DNA of 43,247 nucleotides from CAYQAJ01 sp964415245. GTDB lineage: Bacteria; Planctomycetota; Planctomycetia; Pirellulales; Pirellulaceae. The first letter of the stretch is position 1, and each line of letters begins with the position of its first letter. The stretch is taken from NCBI GenBank assembly GCA_964415245.1, contig CAYQAJ010000010.1, forward strand, positions 1 to 43,247, written 5' to 3'. Below the pieces are notes generated by a model. It had not been told where the DNA came from. It did no database searches and saw only the letters and a program-made list of their open reading frames with translations. Of the stretch, positions 1-8,947 are shown in pieces. The position numbers were made by a program, and so were the translations under genes.

Positions 1-1
1 A

Positions 2-2158
2 TTAGCAGCCGAAGCGCTTACCAAGGCGGGCGAAAGCAAGTTCCTGGTGAGCCTGAAACTGGACCAGGCCGACTCCCTATTCGAGCTGCCGGATCGCCGC
101 CAGGAGGCGCTTGCCCAGTACCAGAAGATCGTCGCCGATCACCCGCAAGACGCACAGGCGCCAGTAGCCCTCTACGGGGCGGCTTTCACGGCGCTGAGCT
201 TGAAGCAGTATGACGCCGGGCTCCAACACGCCACGGCGTTTCTCACCGCGTATGGCGAGCACCGCCTGGCCCCGAACGTGAAAGAGCTGTCGGCGGAATG
301 TCATGCGCTGCTCGGCCAGCTCGATCAGGCGATCTCGCAATATCGCGAGCTGATTCAGGCCGATCCGCAGAATCCGCGGGCCGACGAACGGCGGATTCGA
401 TTGGGGGTTTGCTTGATCACGAGCAAAAAGTACGCCGAGGTGGCAAAGGAGCTGGGGCAGGCGCCCAATCAATTTCAAGTTCCTGCGCACCAGGCCGAGG
501 CCCACTTTCTGGTGGGAGCCAGCCAGTTCAACCTGGGTAAGTTCGACGAGGCGGCGGCGTCGCTAACCGCATCCCTTGCCGCCGATCCTAAGTGGCGGCA
601 GGCCGACGAAACGCTTCTCTATCTCTCGCGCTGCCAGCGGGCGCAGGACAAGATTCCCGACGCGATCGCCACCGTCAAACGGCTGTTGGAGGAATTCCCA
701 CAGAGTCCAGTGCTCGATCAGGCGTACTTCCGCCTGGGCGAGTACGCCTACGAGTCGGGCGACTTTTCGAGTGCCGCGGATCAATATCAAAAGGTCGCGT
801 CCGACTTTCCCGATTCGATTTTCGTTCCCTACGCCCTGTACGGGCGGGGTTGGGCCCGGCTCAAGGCCGAGCAATACGAAATGGCGATCGAGGCGTTTAC
901 CGCGCTCTTGACCAGTAATGCCCAGCACGAGTTGGCTCCCCAGGCGTACCTGGGCCGGGGCATGTGCCGCCGCGCGTCGGGCGACGCGGCCGGCGCCGTG
1001 AGCGACCTGAAGGCGTATCTGGCGACGAACCCCGAAGGCAAGTCGCGATCGGATGCGCGGTACGAGCTGGGTTTAGCGCAGGTCTTGCTCAAAGACTTTC
1101 CGGCGGCCGCCGAATCGTTTGCCGCGGTCTTGAAAGACGACCCCCAGTATGCCGCGGCCGACAAAGTGCTCTATGAGCTCGGCTGGGCTTATCGATCCCA
1201 GGACAAGAATGCCGAAGCGGTCGATGCGTTCAAGCGGCTGGCAAGCAAGTACGGCCAGAGCCCCTTAGCGGGCGAAGCGAACTTCCACGTGGCCGAAGCT
1301 GACTACGATGGCGGTCAGTACGTTACCGCCGTGAAGTCATACGCGCTTGCCAAGGAGAAAGCCGGTAAGACCAGCCTGGGCGAGAAGGCGACCTACAAGC
1401 TCGGCTGGTCGTACTATCAGCTCAAGCAGTATCAGGAGGCGTTCAAGCAATTTGCCGAGCAAGCGGCCACCTACGCCGACGGTCAGCTCATTGCCGAGGC
1501 GCTTTTCATGAAGGCCGAATCCCAGTTTCAGATGGCCAACTATGCCGAGGCGTTGCCGGCCTTTCTCGCAGCGCACAAAGCGGTCGACGACGACCACAAG
1601 GTGTCGGCCGACGTCGAAGTGCTCATGCTGTTGCACGGCGGCCAGAGCGCCTCGCAGTTGAAGCAGTGGCAGCAAAGTCTCGACCTGCTCGAACCGCTGA
1701 CGACGCGCTTCGCCGAATCTCCCAGCTTGCCCGAGGCGTGGTACGAAATCGGCTGGGCCCGATTCAACCTCGGCAAGCACGACGAGGCAATGGCCGCCTA
1801 CGAGAAGGCGGTCGAGGGGTCGCGAGGGGCGATTGGCGCTCGGGCGCGGTTCATGATGGGCGAGTTGCTGTTCTCCCAGAAAAAGCACGCCGATGCCATC
1901 TTGCAATTTCAGCGCGTGATGTATGGATACGGCGGCGACAAGGCGGAAGAGGACGTGAAGAAGTGGCAGTCGAAATCCGCTTACGAAGCGGGCCGCTGTG
2001 CGGAAGTGCAGATCGAGGGTGCCGGCGACCGGGCGACGCGCGACAAGCTCGTGGCCGACGCGATCAAGTTCTACACGTACGTCGTGGAGAAGCACCCGGG
2101 AACGAAGGAGGCCGACGAGGCGGGCAAGCGGCTGGCACAACTGGCGAACCTCAAATGA
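2..2158 (+). CDS. TPR-repeat protein (TolA-binding/YbgF-like), 5' truncated
   Basis: The reading frame is open back to the first bases of the window. The GTG at 47 is only an internal candidate, so the true start probably lies upstream. About 718 residues are visible, made almost entirely of tetratricopeptide-type helix pairs (repeated patterns such as A-x-Y-G-x-G, F-x-L-G-x-Y and E-A-x-x-x-F spaced about 34-37 residues). Spacing and composition resemble the TPR_6/YbgF C-terminal class seen in Tol-Pal partners. No enzyme motif is visible. The stop overlaps the start of the exbB-like gene in an ATGA arrangement, which implies translational coupling. By family knowledge TPR arrays are protein-protein scaffolds. 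A periplasmic or envelope role with the downstream ExbB/ExbD motor is inference, because the N-terminus and any signal peptide are outside the window. Confidence 0.9.
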   Translation, partial: LAAEALTKAGESKFLVSLKLDQADSLFELPDRRQEALAQYQKIVADHPQDAQAPVALYGAAFTALSLKQYDAGLQHATAFLTAYGEHRLAPNVKELSAECHALLGQLDQAISQYRELIQADPQNPRADERRIRLGVCLITSKKYAEVAKELGQAPNQFQVPAHQAEAHFLVGASQFNLGKFDEAAASLTASLAADPKWRQADETLLYLSRCQRAQDKIPDAIATVKRLLEEFPQSPVLDQAYFRLGEYAYESGDFSSAADQYQKVASDFPDSIFVPYALYGRGWARLKAEQYEMAIEAFTALLTSNAQHELAPQAYLGRGMCRRASGDAAGAVSDLKAYLATNPEGKSRSDARYELGLAQVLLKDFPAAAESFAAVLKDDPQYAAADKVLYELGWAYRSQDKNAEAVDAFKRLASKYGQSPLAGEANFHVAEADYDGGQYVTAVKSYALAKEKAGKTSLGEKATYKLGWSYYQLKQYQEAFKQFAEQAATYADGQLIAEALFMKAESQFQMANYAEALPAFLAAHKAVDDDHKVSADVEVLMLLHGGQSASQLKQWQQSLDLLEPLTTRFAESPSLPEAWYEIGWARFNLGKHDEAMAAYEKAVEGSRGAIGARARFMMGELLFSQKKHADAILQFQRVMYGYGGDKAEEDVKKWQSKSAYEAGRCAEVQIEGAGDRATRDKLVADAIKFYTYVVEKHPGTKEADEAGKRLAQLANLK

Positions 2159-3168
2159 TGCAATCTCGACTCGCGGCTGGAAGACTGCACGGATGCGTGG
2201 CGGCCCTCGCCGTCGCTGTGCTCGCACTGCTTGCTTGCTTTGCCTTTGCCGGCCCCGTGGCGACCGCTCAGGACAGCGACGACGGCAGCCCCAGCACTGC
2301 GGCAACACCGTCGGACGACACGGGCTCGACCGGCGACGCGAAGGGATCGACCGCCGGCACGGGATCGGGCAGCGACGCGGACACCTCGGGCAGGACGAAG
2401 CCCCCCAAAAAGTCCGAGGGCATCCGCGTTTTTTGGCTGCTCAGGCAAGGGGGTTGGTTCATGGCCCCCATCTGGTTCATGGCGATTTTAGCGTTGGCCT
2501 TTGCCATCGAACGCCTGATCGCTCTTCGCCGCCAGCGCGTGCTGCCCCGCGATTTGATCGAATCGCTGGGCAAGCTGGGGGGCAGCACCGGAGGCTTTGA
2601 TCCACGGCAGGCCTATCGCATGTGCCAGCAGTTCCCGTCGACGGCCAGTACGGTGATTCGGGCGATGCTGCTCAAGGTGGGCCGGCCGCACAGCGAGGTC
2701 GAGCACACCGTGCGAGAAGCCTCGCAGCGGGAGGCCGACCGCATGTACGGCAACGTCCGCTGGCTGAACCTGGCGGCCGCCGTGTCGCCGCTGTTGGGGC
2801 TGTTGGGCACCGTGTGGGGCATGATCGTGGCGTTCATCGACACCACGCGGCTGACGGCGGGCGAGAATCGGGCCGACGTGCTGGCCGAGGGCATTTACAC
2901 GGCTCTGGTGACGACGCTTTTGGGACTGAGTGTGGCGATCCCCGCGGTCATCATCGCCCACTTCCTGGAGGGGCGGATCCAGACGCTGTTCCATCAGATC
3001 GACGAGTTGCTGACGAACCTGCTCCCGCAGGTCGAGCGATACGAGGGTCGCGTGCGATTCGGCCGACCGGCCGGTGAAGGCGACGGTGCCGCGGCCGTTG
3101 CGGGGGTGCCGACCGTTTCCGGAGAGCCCGGCGCGCCACCCGTGCAAGCCCGGGCGACGGCGAAGTAA
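2155..3168 (+). CDS. MotA/TolQ/ExbB proton channel family protein
   Basis: This 337-residue protein is a proton-channel subunit of the ExbB/TolQ class. Residues about 10-35 form a signal-like hydrophobic segment. A Ser/Thr/Gly/Asp-rich linker of about 50 residues follows, then a membrane helix (FMAPIWFMAILALAFAIE). The conserved C-terminal pair of helices includes the characteristic SPLLGLLGTVWGMI block and a second helix starting ALVTTLLGLSVAIP. ExbB proteins form a pentamer around an ExbD dimer and use the proton motive force for mechanical work. The start ATG overlaps the TPR gene stop by four bases; a second ATG follows directly. The cleavable N-terminal extension is longer than in E. coli ExbB but common in planctomycete homologues. 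Which of ExbB, TolQ or a third subtype this is cannot be decided from sequence alone. Confidence 0.93.
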   Translation: MMQSRLAAGRLHGCVAALAVAVLALLACFAFAGPVATAQDSDDGSPSTAATPSDDTGSTGDAKGSTAGTGSGSDADTSGRTKPPKKSEGIRVFWLLRQGGWFMAPIWFMAILALAFAIERLIALRRQRVLPRDLIESLGKLGGSTGGFDPRQAYRMCQQFPSTASTVIRAMLLKVGRPHSEVEHTVREASQREADRMYGNVRWLNLAAAVSPLLGLLGTVWGMIVAFIDTTRLTAGENRADVLAEGIYTALVTTLLGLSVAIPAVIIAHFLEGRIQTLFHQIDELLTNLLPQVERYEGRVRFGRPAGEGDGAAAVAGVPTVSGEPGAPPVQARATAK

Positions 3169-3189
3169 CTTCCCCATCGGAACGATGCC

Positions 3190-3482
3190 GTGACGGTAAA
3201 GTTCAAATCGGGTCGGGCGCTGGCCGCGGTGAGCATTACGCCGCTGATCGACGTGGTGTTTCTGCTGTTGATCTTCTTCCTGGTGGCAACGCGATTCGCG
3301 CAGGAGGAACGCGAGCTAGACGTGTCGTTGCCCAGCGCCAGCGACGCGGCCCCCATGATCGAGGAGCCGCGGGTGGTTATGGTGAACATCGACCGCGACG
3401 GCCGCACGTACATCGACGGCCAGTTCCTCTCGGTGGACGAGGTCGAGCGACTGCTGCGCAGGGCCAAGACGAACAACCCGCT
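3190..3482 (+). CDS. Biopolymer transporter ExbD/TolR family protein, 3' end lost in assembly gap
   Basis: The GTG at 3190 starts a protein with the ExbD/TolR signature. A short basic N-terminus is followed by one membrane helix containing TPLIDVVFLLLIFFLVAT, with the conserved membrane Asp of the PLID motif that carries protons. A periplasmic domain begins after it. Ninety-seven residues are visible before the N run; ExbD proteins are usually about 130-150 residues, so about 40 more should lie in the gap. The in-frame continuation beyond the Ns is not real coding sequence, because another frame is clearly used there. The 21-nt spacing from exbB and the same strand indicate one operon. The GTG is preferred because the nearby ATG at 3185 runs into a stop after two codons. 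Confidence 0.92.
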
Positions 3483-3582
3483 NNNNNNNNNNNNNNNNNN
3501 NNNNNNNNNNNNNNNNNNNNNNNNNNNNNNNNNNNNNNNNNNNNNNNNNNNNNNNNNNNNNNNNNNNNNNNNNNNNNNNNNN
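3483..3582. other. Assembly gap (100 N)
   Basis: There are exactly 100 N, the usual placeholder for a gap of unknown size. It must contain the end of the ExbD gene and the start of the next gene, and could hide a further small ExbD-like gene. Reading frames must not be carried across it. Confidence 0.97.
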
Positions 3583-3583
3583 C

Positions 3584-6500
3584 GGGCTGGAAGACCACGT
3601 CTGGCCGGTGCAGATGGCGCTGATGGTGCTGGGTGCATTTGTCGGCGGCATTGTTCTGGCGTACCTGCCGGGATCCATCTGGTTCTGGCCGTGCCTGCTG
3701 GGGCTGCCGGTGCTCATCGCGGGCGCCATCGTGGGCGTGCAGTATCTGGGCAATCGCCTGATCAAGCGAACGATGCAGCTTTCGCTGGTGCTGGCGGCGG
3801 CCTTTTACGTGGTCGTGCTGGTGATCCTATACCACACGGTGATTCTGGCACGGTTCTGGCCGCAAGTTGCCCAAGATGCGCCGCCGACGGAGTCGCGCAG
3901 GCACGCCAGCGTGCCGGAGGTGCAGTTCTGGCAGCACAACGACGATCCGCAGCAGCAGCCAGACTTCCTCGCGCCCGCCCATACCGATCCTCTGCAGCCC
4001 GATACGCAGGAGATTGCCCGAGAGCAGGTCGACCCGTCGAACGAGTCGGCCAACCCTCGCTCGACGCCGTCGCCCGATTCGGAGGCGAACGTCAAGCCGA
4101 GTACCTCGCTATCGCGGGCCGACGCAACGTCGGTACCTCGTCTCAGCGAATCGGCTTCGGTGCTAAGCCGTCAAAGCAGCCAGGCGCGACCGGAGGCTTC
4201 GGCATCCGCCGATCAGGTGGCGCGACCGACGCAGCCGCAACGCGAAGGGCCGTCGGCCCAAGTCGCCAGCCCCTCCCGGCAGGCGACACAGGCCGATCCG
4301 GATCGCGTGGCCGCGGAGCCCGACCCCGCCGCCGACCGCACGCAGCCGGAACATCAACCGGCGCGTCGGCAGGACGAGCCGCAGCCACGGGCCGAGGTCG
4401 CATCCAGGGCGACGCTGCCCCGGCAGTTGGCGGACGTGCGCGAAGTTCCTCAATCGAGCGCCGACAGCGCAGAGTCACCCGCGCAGGTGAGCCCGCAGCA
4501 CGAGCCGCTGGTGGCGGCCGACACGCCGGTGGGTCGGGAACAGACGGCCAGCCCGCAAGCCGATGCGCGCCCCGTTGAGCCGACCACCGATCCGGCTCCC
4601 GAGGTAGCGCGGACAATCGAGCGTCCGCAGCACTTGGCGCCACAGGAACCGACGCTCGCGCAGTCGCCCTCACCGGCGGAAACGCAGCGTCAGCGGAGCA
4701 CGCAGCGGCCCGACGTATTGCCGCCGGAGCCGGTCGAAACCCCGAGTGCGGCACCGAATCGCTCGATCGCGCAGCCGGCGCCAGCGCAACCGCGTCAAGG
4801 GTCGATCGAGCGACTGGCCTCGCAGTCATCGGTCGAGCGCCCCGACTCGGTGGCGCCGCAGTCTTCCGAGCGGCAACCTCGGAGCACGCCGCTGCCACGC
4901 CGTCAGGTCGAATCGGCCGACCAGCCGGCGACGCGCCTACCGCAGGGAGAAACCGCCGCGCAGGTAGCTCGATCCAACCAGTCGGTGCCCCATCGCAGCG
5001 CGTCGCCCGCCGCGCTTCCGCTGGCCGACGCGACCGCCGACACGGCGCGGGTATCGGCGCCGACGAGCGCGGCGCGGCCGGAGCTGCGTCCCTCCCATTC
5101 CACGGTGGCGCGGCAGTCGATCAACGAGCCCGGCGCTACGGTGGCTCAGCCGCGTCGGGCGGAACCGGCAGCCAGCGCGGCGACGCAAGTTGCCCGGGCG
5201 AACCTCAATCGCGTCGACACCGCGACGCCCCAAAGCGTTCGACCCAACGCGCCGTCCGATCAGCCGCCGGCACGGTCGCTGACCGCCGCGTCGTCGCCCC
5301 GCTCGCCCGAGCCGATCGAAAGCCCCACTGCGGCGCCATCGGAAAACGCCACGGGATCGAGCGGAGTGCAGCCGTCACGCCTGGCATTTGAGCGGTCGTT
5401 CGATGGCGTAAGCGGCTCCGGCCACTCGGCCAACCTCGACACGGCCGTTGCGGCGCCCGACAGCCCGGCCCAGGTAGCGTCGGGTTCGGCGCGTCGGGCC
5501 CGCGCCACCCAGAACACGCCGGATGCCAACGCGCTGGCGCCAAGCGAAATCGCGCCGGCCGGCCGGTCGACGGCCACGGCGCCGATGTCCAGTGCGACGC
5601 TGGCAGCGATTCCGTCCGATCTGCCCACCGCCCCCGGCGCCGCTCAGCCCGGTGAATTGACGGCCAGCTCGAGCGCCGCGCTGACCCAGGCCAGCGCCAA
5701 TGCCGACGCCGGCGCCATATCGGCCGCTCCGGGCACGCTCGAAGTCGACCTCGGCCCGACAAGGGTCGTTTCCGAGCAAGGCACCGGGCGCGCCTCAGGC
5801 GGCGGACAGCCCCAGATCAGCCACGAGAGCGACAACCAGAAGTTGGCCCGTAGCGCCGAGGGTGGTTCCTCCCGGCAGTTACTGGCCACGGCAACGGTCG
5901 ACGATAGCGCCGCCGCCCCGGCGGACAACGGGGGTGGAACGCCGGCCAGCGTGGAATCCGCGGCCCAGGCGCTTGCGCTGGTTCGCACCGAGTCGGGGGG
6001 CAGCGAAGCCGCATCGGGAGGACCCACGCGTGCCGATCAGTTCGGGCCGGTCGCCGAACCGAGCGCCGCACCGCAAGTTGCGCCCTCCTCACTCAGCCGC
6101 TCGCGTGTCGCCGAAGCCGCGCCTGGCGACGTCGCCGCCGGCGGTGGAGAGCCTCAGCCGGACGGGGCCGACCAGCTTGTGGCCATGATTCGGAGCGACA
6201 CAGGTGGGGCCGCCGTGCCCACCACGCTCAGCGCTTCGGCCGTCGCGGTCGATGGGGCGACTGGGGCAGAGGCCGATCGTGGGTCGGAAGCGTCGGGGGC
6301 CAGTCGCTCCGAGCCATTGCACCCCAGCGATGCGGTGGAGCCGATCGTCCGCCAGACGCCGTCGGCAGGCGGCGGCCCGTCCGCGCCGGCTGAATCGATC
6401 ACCGGCGCCCCCGAGGCGCCAGGGACAAGCGGCGGCGGAGAGACATTGGCGACGCAGCGAGACGGTCGGGCCGAGTTGGCCAACGCGCCGCCCGCGGCGA

Positions 6501-8308
6501 TCGAGATCGGCGGCGGCACGGCATCTCCGCCCCGCGCCGAGCGAGGTCCCGTGGTGCGGGCGACGTTCGAGGCCGAAATTCCCACCGCATCGGGTGCGCG
6601 GGTTGGCGGTGGCGAGCCGGACGGAGGAGCGCTGGCCGCCGCCGGCGCGGAACCGTCGCGGCTGGCCACGGGCGTAGCGCATCAGCCGGCCGACGCGCCG
6701 CTGGGTGCCGACAAGGGGGATGTGGCGATCGACGGCGCCCGTGCGGCCCGGGTGGCGATTTCGCCGGGCGACCGAGTAGCCTTGCCGAGCCGCGAGGAAG
6801 GGGCGATCCCGGCCGACGCGTCCGATGCAGGGGCTCCGATCGAACGTTCGAGCCTGTCGCGCACCGTGGTGGGCCTTTCACGCGAGGTCGACATTCCCGT
6901 TTCGGCGGGAGGAGCATTGAGCACGAGCGACACCCTGGCCGCATCGCCGTCGGCGGGAGATGCCGGGCCCATGTCGCGTCAACAGTCGGGCGGCCTGGAG
7001 GTGAACGTCGACGCCCCGTCCGATCCGGGCGGCCTCGAGCGAGTGCCGGCCCCCAACCTTGGCATTAACAGCCGCCTGGCACGCCGCGACAGCGTGCAAG
7101 TGCAGCTTACGGCCGACGCGCGGTTCCGGCGGCGAGAGATCGGCGGCCCGCCCAGCACCACGTCCAGCGTGGTGGCTCCTACCGAGGCGTTCCGCGGACG
7201 AACTTCGCGCAACACCCAGCCGCGCGACGGCGGCAATCCTTCGCTTCCCTCGCCCGAAACCGAAGAGGCCATCGAGCTGGGCCTGGTGTTTCTGGCCGCG
7301 CAGCAGGCGGCGGACGGCCGCTGGACCCTGCGGATGCGTGGGAACGTCAGCGACGACGAGCAGCCTTCGATGAACAGCGACGTGGCGGCGACCGGACTGG
7401 CGCTGTTGGCTTTCCAGGGCGCGGGGTACACGCACCGCGAGCACCGCTATCAGGATGTCGTGCGGCGTGGCGTCGAGTACCTGGTCCGCGGCCAGAAGGA
7501 CGACGGCGACCTCTACGCGCCGATGGACGAGGATTCCGACCGTTTCGCATGGCTCTACAGCCACAGCATCGCGGCGCTGGCTCTTTGCGAAGCGTACGGC
7601 ATGACGCAGGACCCGCTTCTGCGCGAGCCGGCGCAGAAAGCGCTCGACTTCATCGTTCGCTCGCAGCACCAGGAGCGAGGCGGCTGGCGCTACTCGCCCA
7701 ACTACGAAAGCGACCTGTCGGTAACGGGCTGGATGATGATGGCCCTGAAAAGCGGGGATCTAGCGAATCTCGACGTGCCGCCCGAAACGTACACCCGCAT
7801 CGAGCGCTTCCTCGACATGACGCAGAAGTCGGCCAGCGAGCGGTACCTGTACCGATACAACCCCCACGCGCCCGATACGAAGGAACAGCGTCACGGGCGC
7901 CAACCGTCCCGGACGATGACCTCGGTGGGGCTATTGATGCGGCTGTATACCGGCTGGCGTCGCGACAACCCGGACATGCGCAAAGGCGCGGACTACCTGG
8001 CCGAAAATCTTCCGGAGCTTGGCTCGCGCCGCGATCCCCAGCGCGACACGTACTACTGGTACTACGCCACGCAGGTCATGTTTCACATGGGGGGCGACCA
8101 GTGGCAACAGTGGCACAAGCGGCTGCACCCCTTGCTGGTCGATTCGCAGCAGAAGCAGGGCGATTTGGCCGGAAGCTGGGATCCCCTGCAGCCGGTCCCC
8201 GACCGCTGGGGTCCTCAGGCGGGTCGCATCTACGTGACGACCATGAACCTGCTGTCGCTTGAGGTGCACTACCGCCACCTGCCGCTGTATGAAGACACGG
8301 CCAAGTGA
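3584..8308 (+). CDS. Giant membrane protein: 3 TM helices, ~1100-residue disordered linker, prenyltransferase/squalene-cyclase-like toroid; 5' end in gap
   Basis: At least 1574 residues are visible, with the start hidden in the gap. Residues about 10-90 contain three membrane helices (MALMVLGAFVGGIVLAYL; a helix around PCLLGLPVLIAGAIVGV; LVLAAAFYVVVLVILYH). Residues about 100-1220 are low complexity, rich in Pro, Ser, Ala, Gln, Arg and Glu at first and in Gly, Ala, Ser and Asp later. Loose recurrent cores such as QVAR, RLA and SRVA occur through it, and it is predicted to be disordered. Residues about 1222-1560 form a helical repeat domain of the prenyltransferase/squalene-oxidase-repeat type (EAIELGLVFLAAQQAADGRW, DVAATGLALLAF, SDLSVTGWMMMAL, GGWRYSP). 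The DxDD motif of squalene-hopene cyclases is absent, so catalysis is doubtful. Linkage to TPR-ExbB-ExbD suggests that the motor acts on this protein, as ExbBD acts on TonB; that role is inference. Confidence 0.88.
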   Translation, partial: GLEDHVWPVQMALMVLGAFVGGIVLAYLPGSIWFWPCLLGLPVLIAGAIVGVQYLGNRLIKRTMQLSLVLAAAFYVVVLVILYHTVILARFWPQVAQDAPPTESRRHASVPEVQFWQHNDDPQQQPDFLAPAHTDPLQPDTQEIAREQVDPSNESANPRSTPSPDSEANVKPSTSLSRADATSVPRLSESASVLSRQSSQARPEASASADQVARPTQPQREGPSAQVASPSRQATQADPDRVAAEPDPAADRTQPEHQPARRQDEPQPRAEVASRATLPRQLADVREVPQSSADSAESPAQVSPQHEPLVAADTPVGREQTASPQADARPVEPTTDPAPEVARTIERPQHLAPQEPTLAQSPSPAETQRQRSTQRPDVLPPEPVETPSAAPNRSIAQPAPAQPRQGSIERLASQSSVERPDSVAPQSSERQPRSTPLPRRQVESADQPATRLPQGETAAQVARSNQSVPHRSASPAALPLADATADTARVSAPTSAARPELRPSHSTVARQSINEPGATVAQPRRAEPAASAATQVARANLNRVDTATPQSVRPNAPSDQPPARSLTAASSPRSPEPIESPTAAPSENATGSSGVQPSRLAFERSFDGVSGSGHSANLDTAVAAPDSPAQVASGSARRARATQNTPDANALAPSEIAPAGRSTATAPMSSATLAAIPSDLPTAPGAAQPGELTASSSAALTQASANADAGAISAAPGTLEVDLGPTRVVSEQGTGRASGGGQPQISHESDNQKLARSAEGGSSRQLLATATVDDSAAAPADNGGGTPASVESAAQALALVRTESGGSEAASGGPTRADQFGPVAEPSAAPQVAPSSLSRSRVAEAAPGDVAAGGGEPQPDGADQLVAMIRSDTGGAAVPTTLSASAVAVDGATGAEADRGSEASGASRSEPLHPSDAVEPIVRQTPSAGGGPSAPAESITGAPEAPGTSGGGETLATQRDGRAELANAPPAAIEIGGGTASPPRAERGPVVRATFEAEIPTASGARVGGGEPDGGALAAAGAEPSRLATGVAHQPADAPLGADKGDVAIDGARAARVAISPGDRVALPSREEGAIPADASDAGAPIERSSLSRTVVGLSREVDIPVSAGGALSTSDTLAASPSAGDAGPMSRQQSGGLEVNVDAPSDPGGLERVPAPNLGINSRLARRDSVQVQLTADARFRRREIGGPPSTTSSVVAPTEAFRGRTSRNTQPRDGGNPSLPSPETEEAIELGLVFLAAQQAADGRWTLRMRGNVSDDEQPSMNSDVAATGLALLAFQGAGYTHREHRYQDVVRRGVEYLVRGQKDDGDLYAPMDEDSDRFAWLYSHSIAALALCEAYGMTQDPLLREPAQKALDFIVRSQHQERGGWRYSPNYESDLSVTGWMMMALKSGDLANLDVPPETYTRIERFLDMTQKSASERYLYRYNPHAPDTKEQRHGRQPSRTMTSVGLLMRLYTGWRRDNPDMRKGADYLAENLPELGSRRDPQRDTYYWYYATQVMFHMGGDQWQQWHKRLHPLLVDSQQKQGDLAGSWDPLQPVPDRWGPQAGRIYVTTMNLLSLEVHYRHLPLYEDTAK

Positions 8309-8460
8309 CGATGTCGGCGTCACCGGCGCAAGGGGGCGAAGCCGCGATGTTGGCGGTGCCGCCCCGCCCGAGATCGTCGAGCACAAGGCCGCATTGGCGC
8401 GGATGCAGATAGAGCGGCGCTCCGTGCCGACGCAAAAAAACACTCGGTCGATTGGACAAG

Positions 8461-8490
8461 CCGGCGTCAGACGCCCCGGCGTCAGACGCC
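8461..8490. repeat. Two tandem copies of a 15-bp palindromic unit
   Basis: CCGGCGTCAGACGCC occurs twice in perfect tandem (8461-8475, 8476-8490). Each copy contains GGCGTC/GACGCC, a near-perfect hairpin with a one-base centre. The second copy supplies the last codons and the TGA of the minus-strand winged-helix gene. A run of seven A (T on the minus strand) lies about 20 bases further along, at 8434-8440, so the pair may contribute to transcription termination. Confidence 0.75.
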
Positions 8491-8715
8491 GTTTTCGCGC
8501 AGCGAGAACACCTTGCCCCGGCTGTGCTCCTCGATCTCCAGCTTGTCCTCGCGGGCAAGCCAGCCGAGGGCCAACAGGATGTTTTCGCGGGGGGTGTCCA
8601 CCTGCTTGCTCAGCTTGGCGAGCGACTGTGGGCCCTTAGTGTCCAGCGCTCGCCAGACGAGTCCCGCGGTTTAGCCAATTTGTACGACACTCGTCACGCT
8701 TGTGGCTGTTGCCAT
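8482..8715 (-). pseudogene. Winged helix-turn-helix protein (DUF2582/PF10771-like) broken by an in-frame TAA
   Basis: Read from the ATG at 8715 on the minus strand, the 77-codon frame encodes a short N-terminus ending VVQIG, then TAA at 8671-8673. It continues TAGLVWRALDTKGPQ, SLAKLSKQVD, NILLALGWLAREDKLEIEE and SLRENGV before a TGA. This matches the small winged-helix family in which IGE-x-AG-x-VW leads to LALGWLAREDK. The stop sits where a Glu codon is expected, so one G-to-T change (GAA to TAA) explains it. A strong Shine-Dalgarno (AGGAGGA) lies 11 bases before the ATG and the rest of the frame is intact, so the lesion is recent or a sequencing error. Family members are presumed DNA-binding regulators. 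No good restart codon follows the stop. The gene is alone, facing away from the ExbBD operon. Confidence 0.8.
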
Positions 8716-8947
8716 AACGCAACGCTCCTCCTGGTAGATTAGGTTGGGTCCACTCCGTTTATCGCGTCAGACCGGGTTCGCCGGGTGCGCGTTACGTTCA
8801 CCGAAAGCTAGCGTGCCAGTGCCCAAGGCGCGGCGAACGCAAAACGCGTAAGGGCGCCGCGACACGTTGCGCAATATAGCCAATCGTACGCCGCTCCCTC
8901 AACCGCCCCTTTGTCCAACCGGGATGGTGGCGCCGCTGTGCTCCCCC

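Noticed and set aside
3583..4578. A continuous frame carrying the ExbD gene across the N run to 4578
   Set aside because: The gap length is arbitrary. The frame after it is Gly/Ala/Arg-rich shadow sequence, while the frame at 3584 encodes clear membrane helices.
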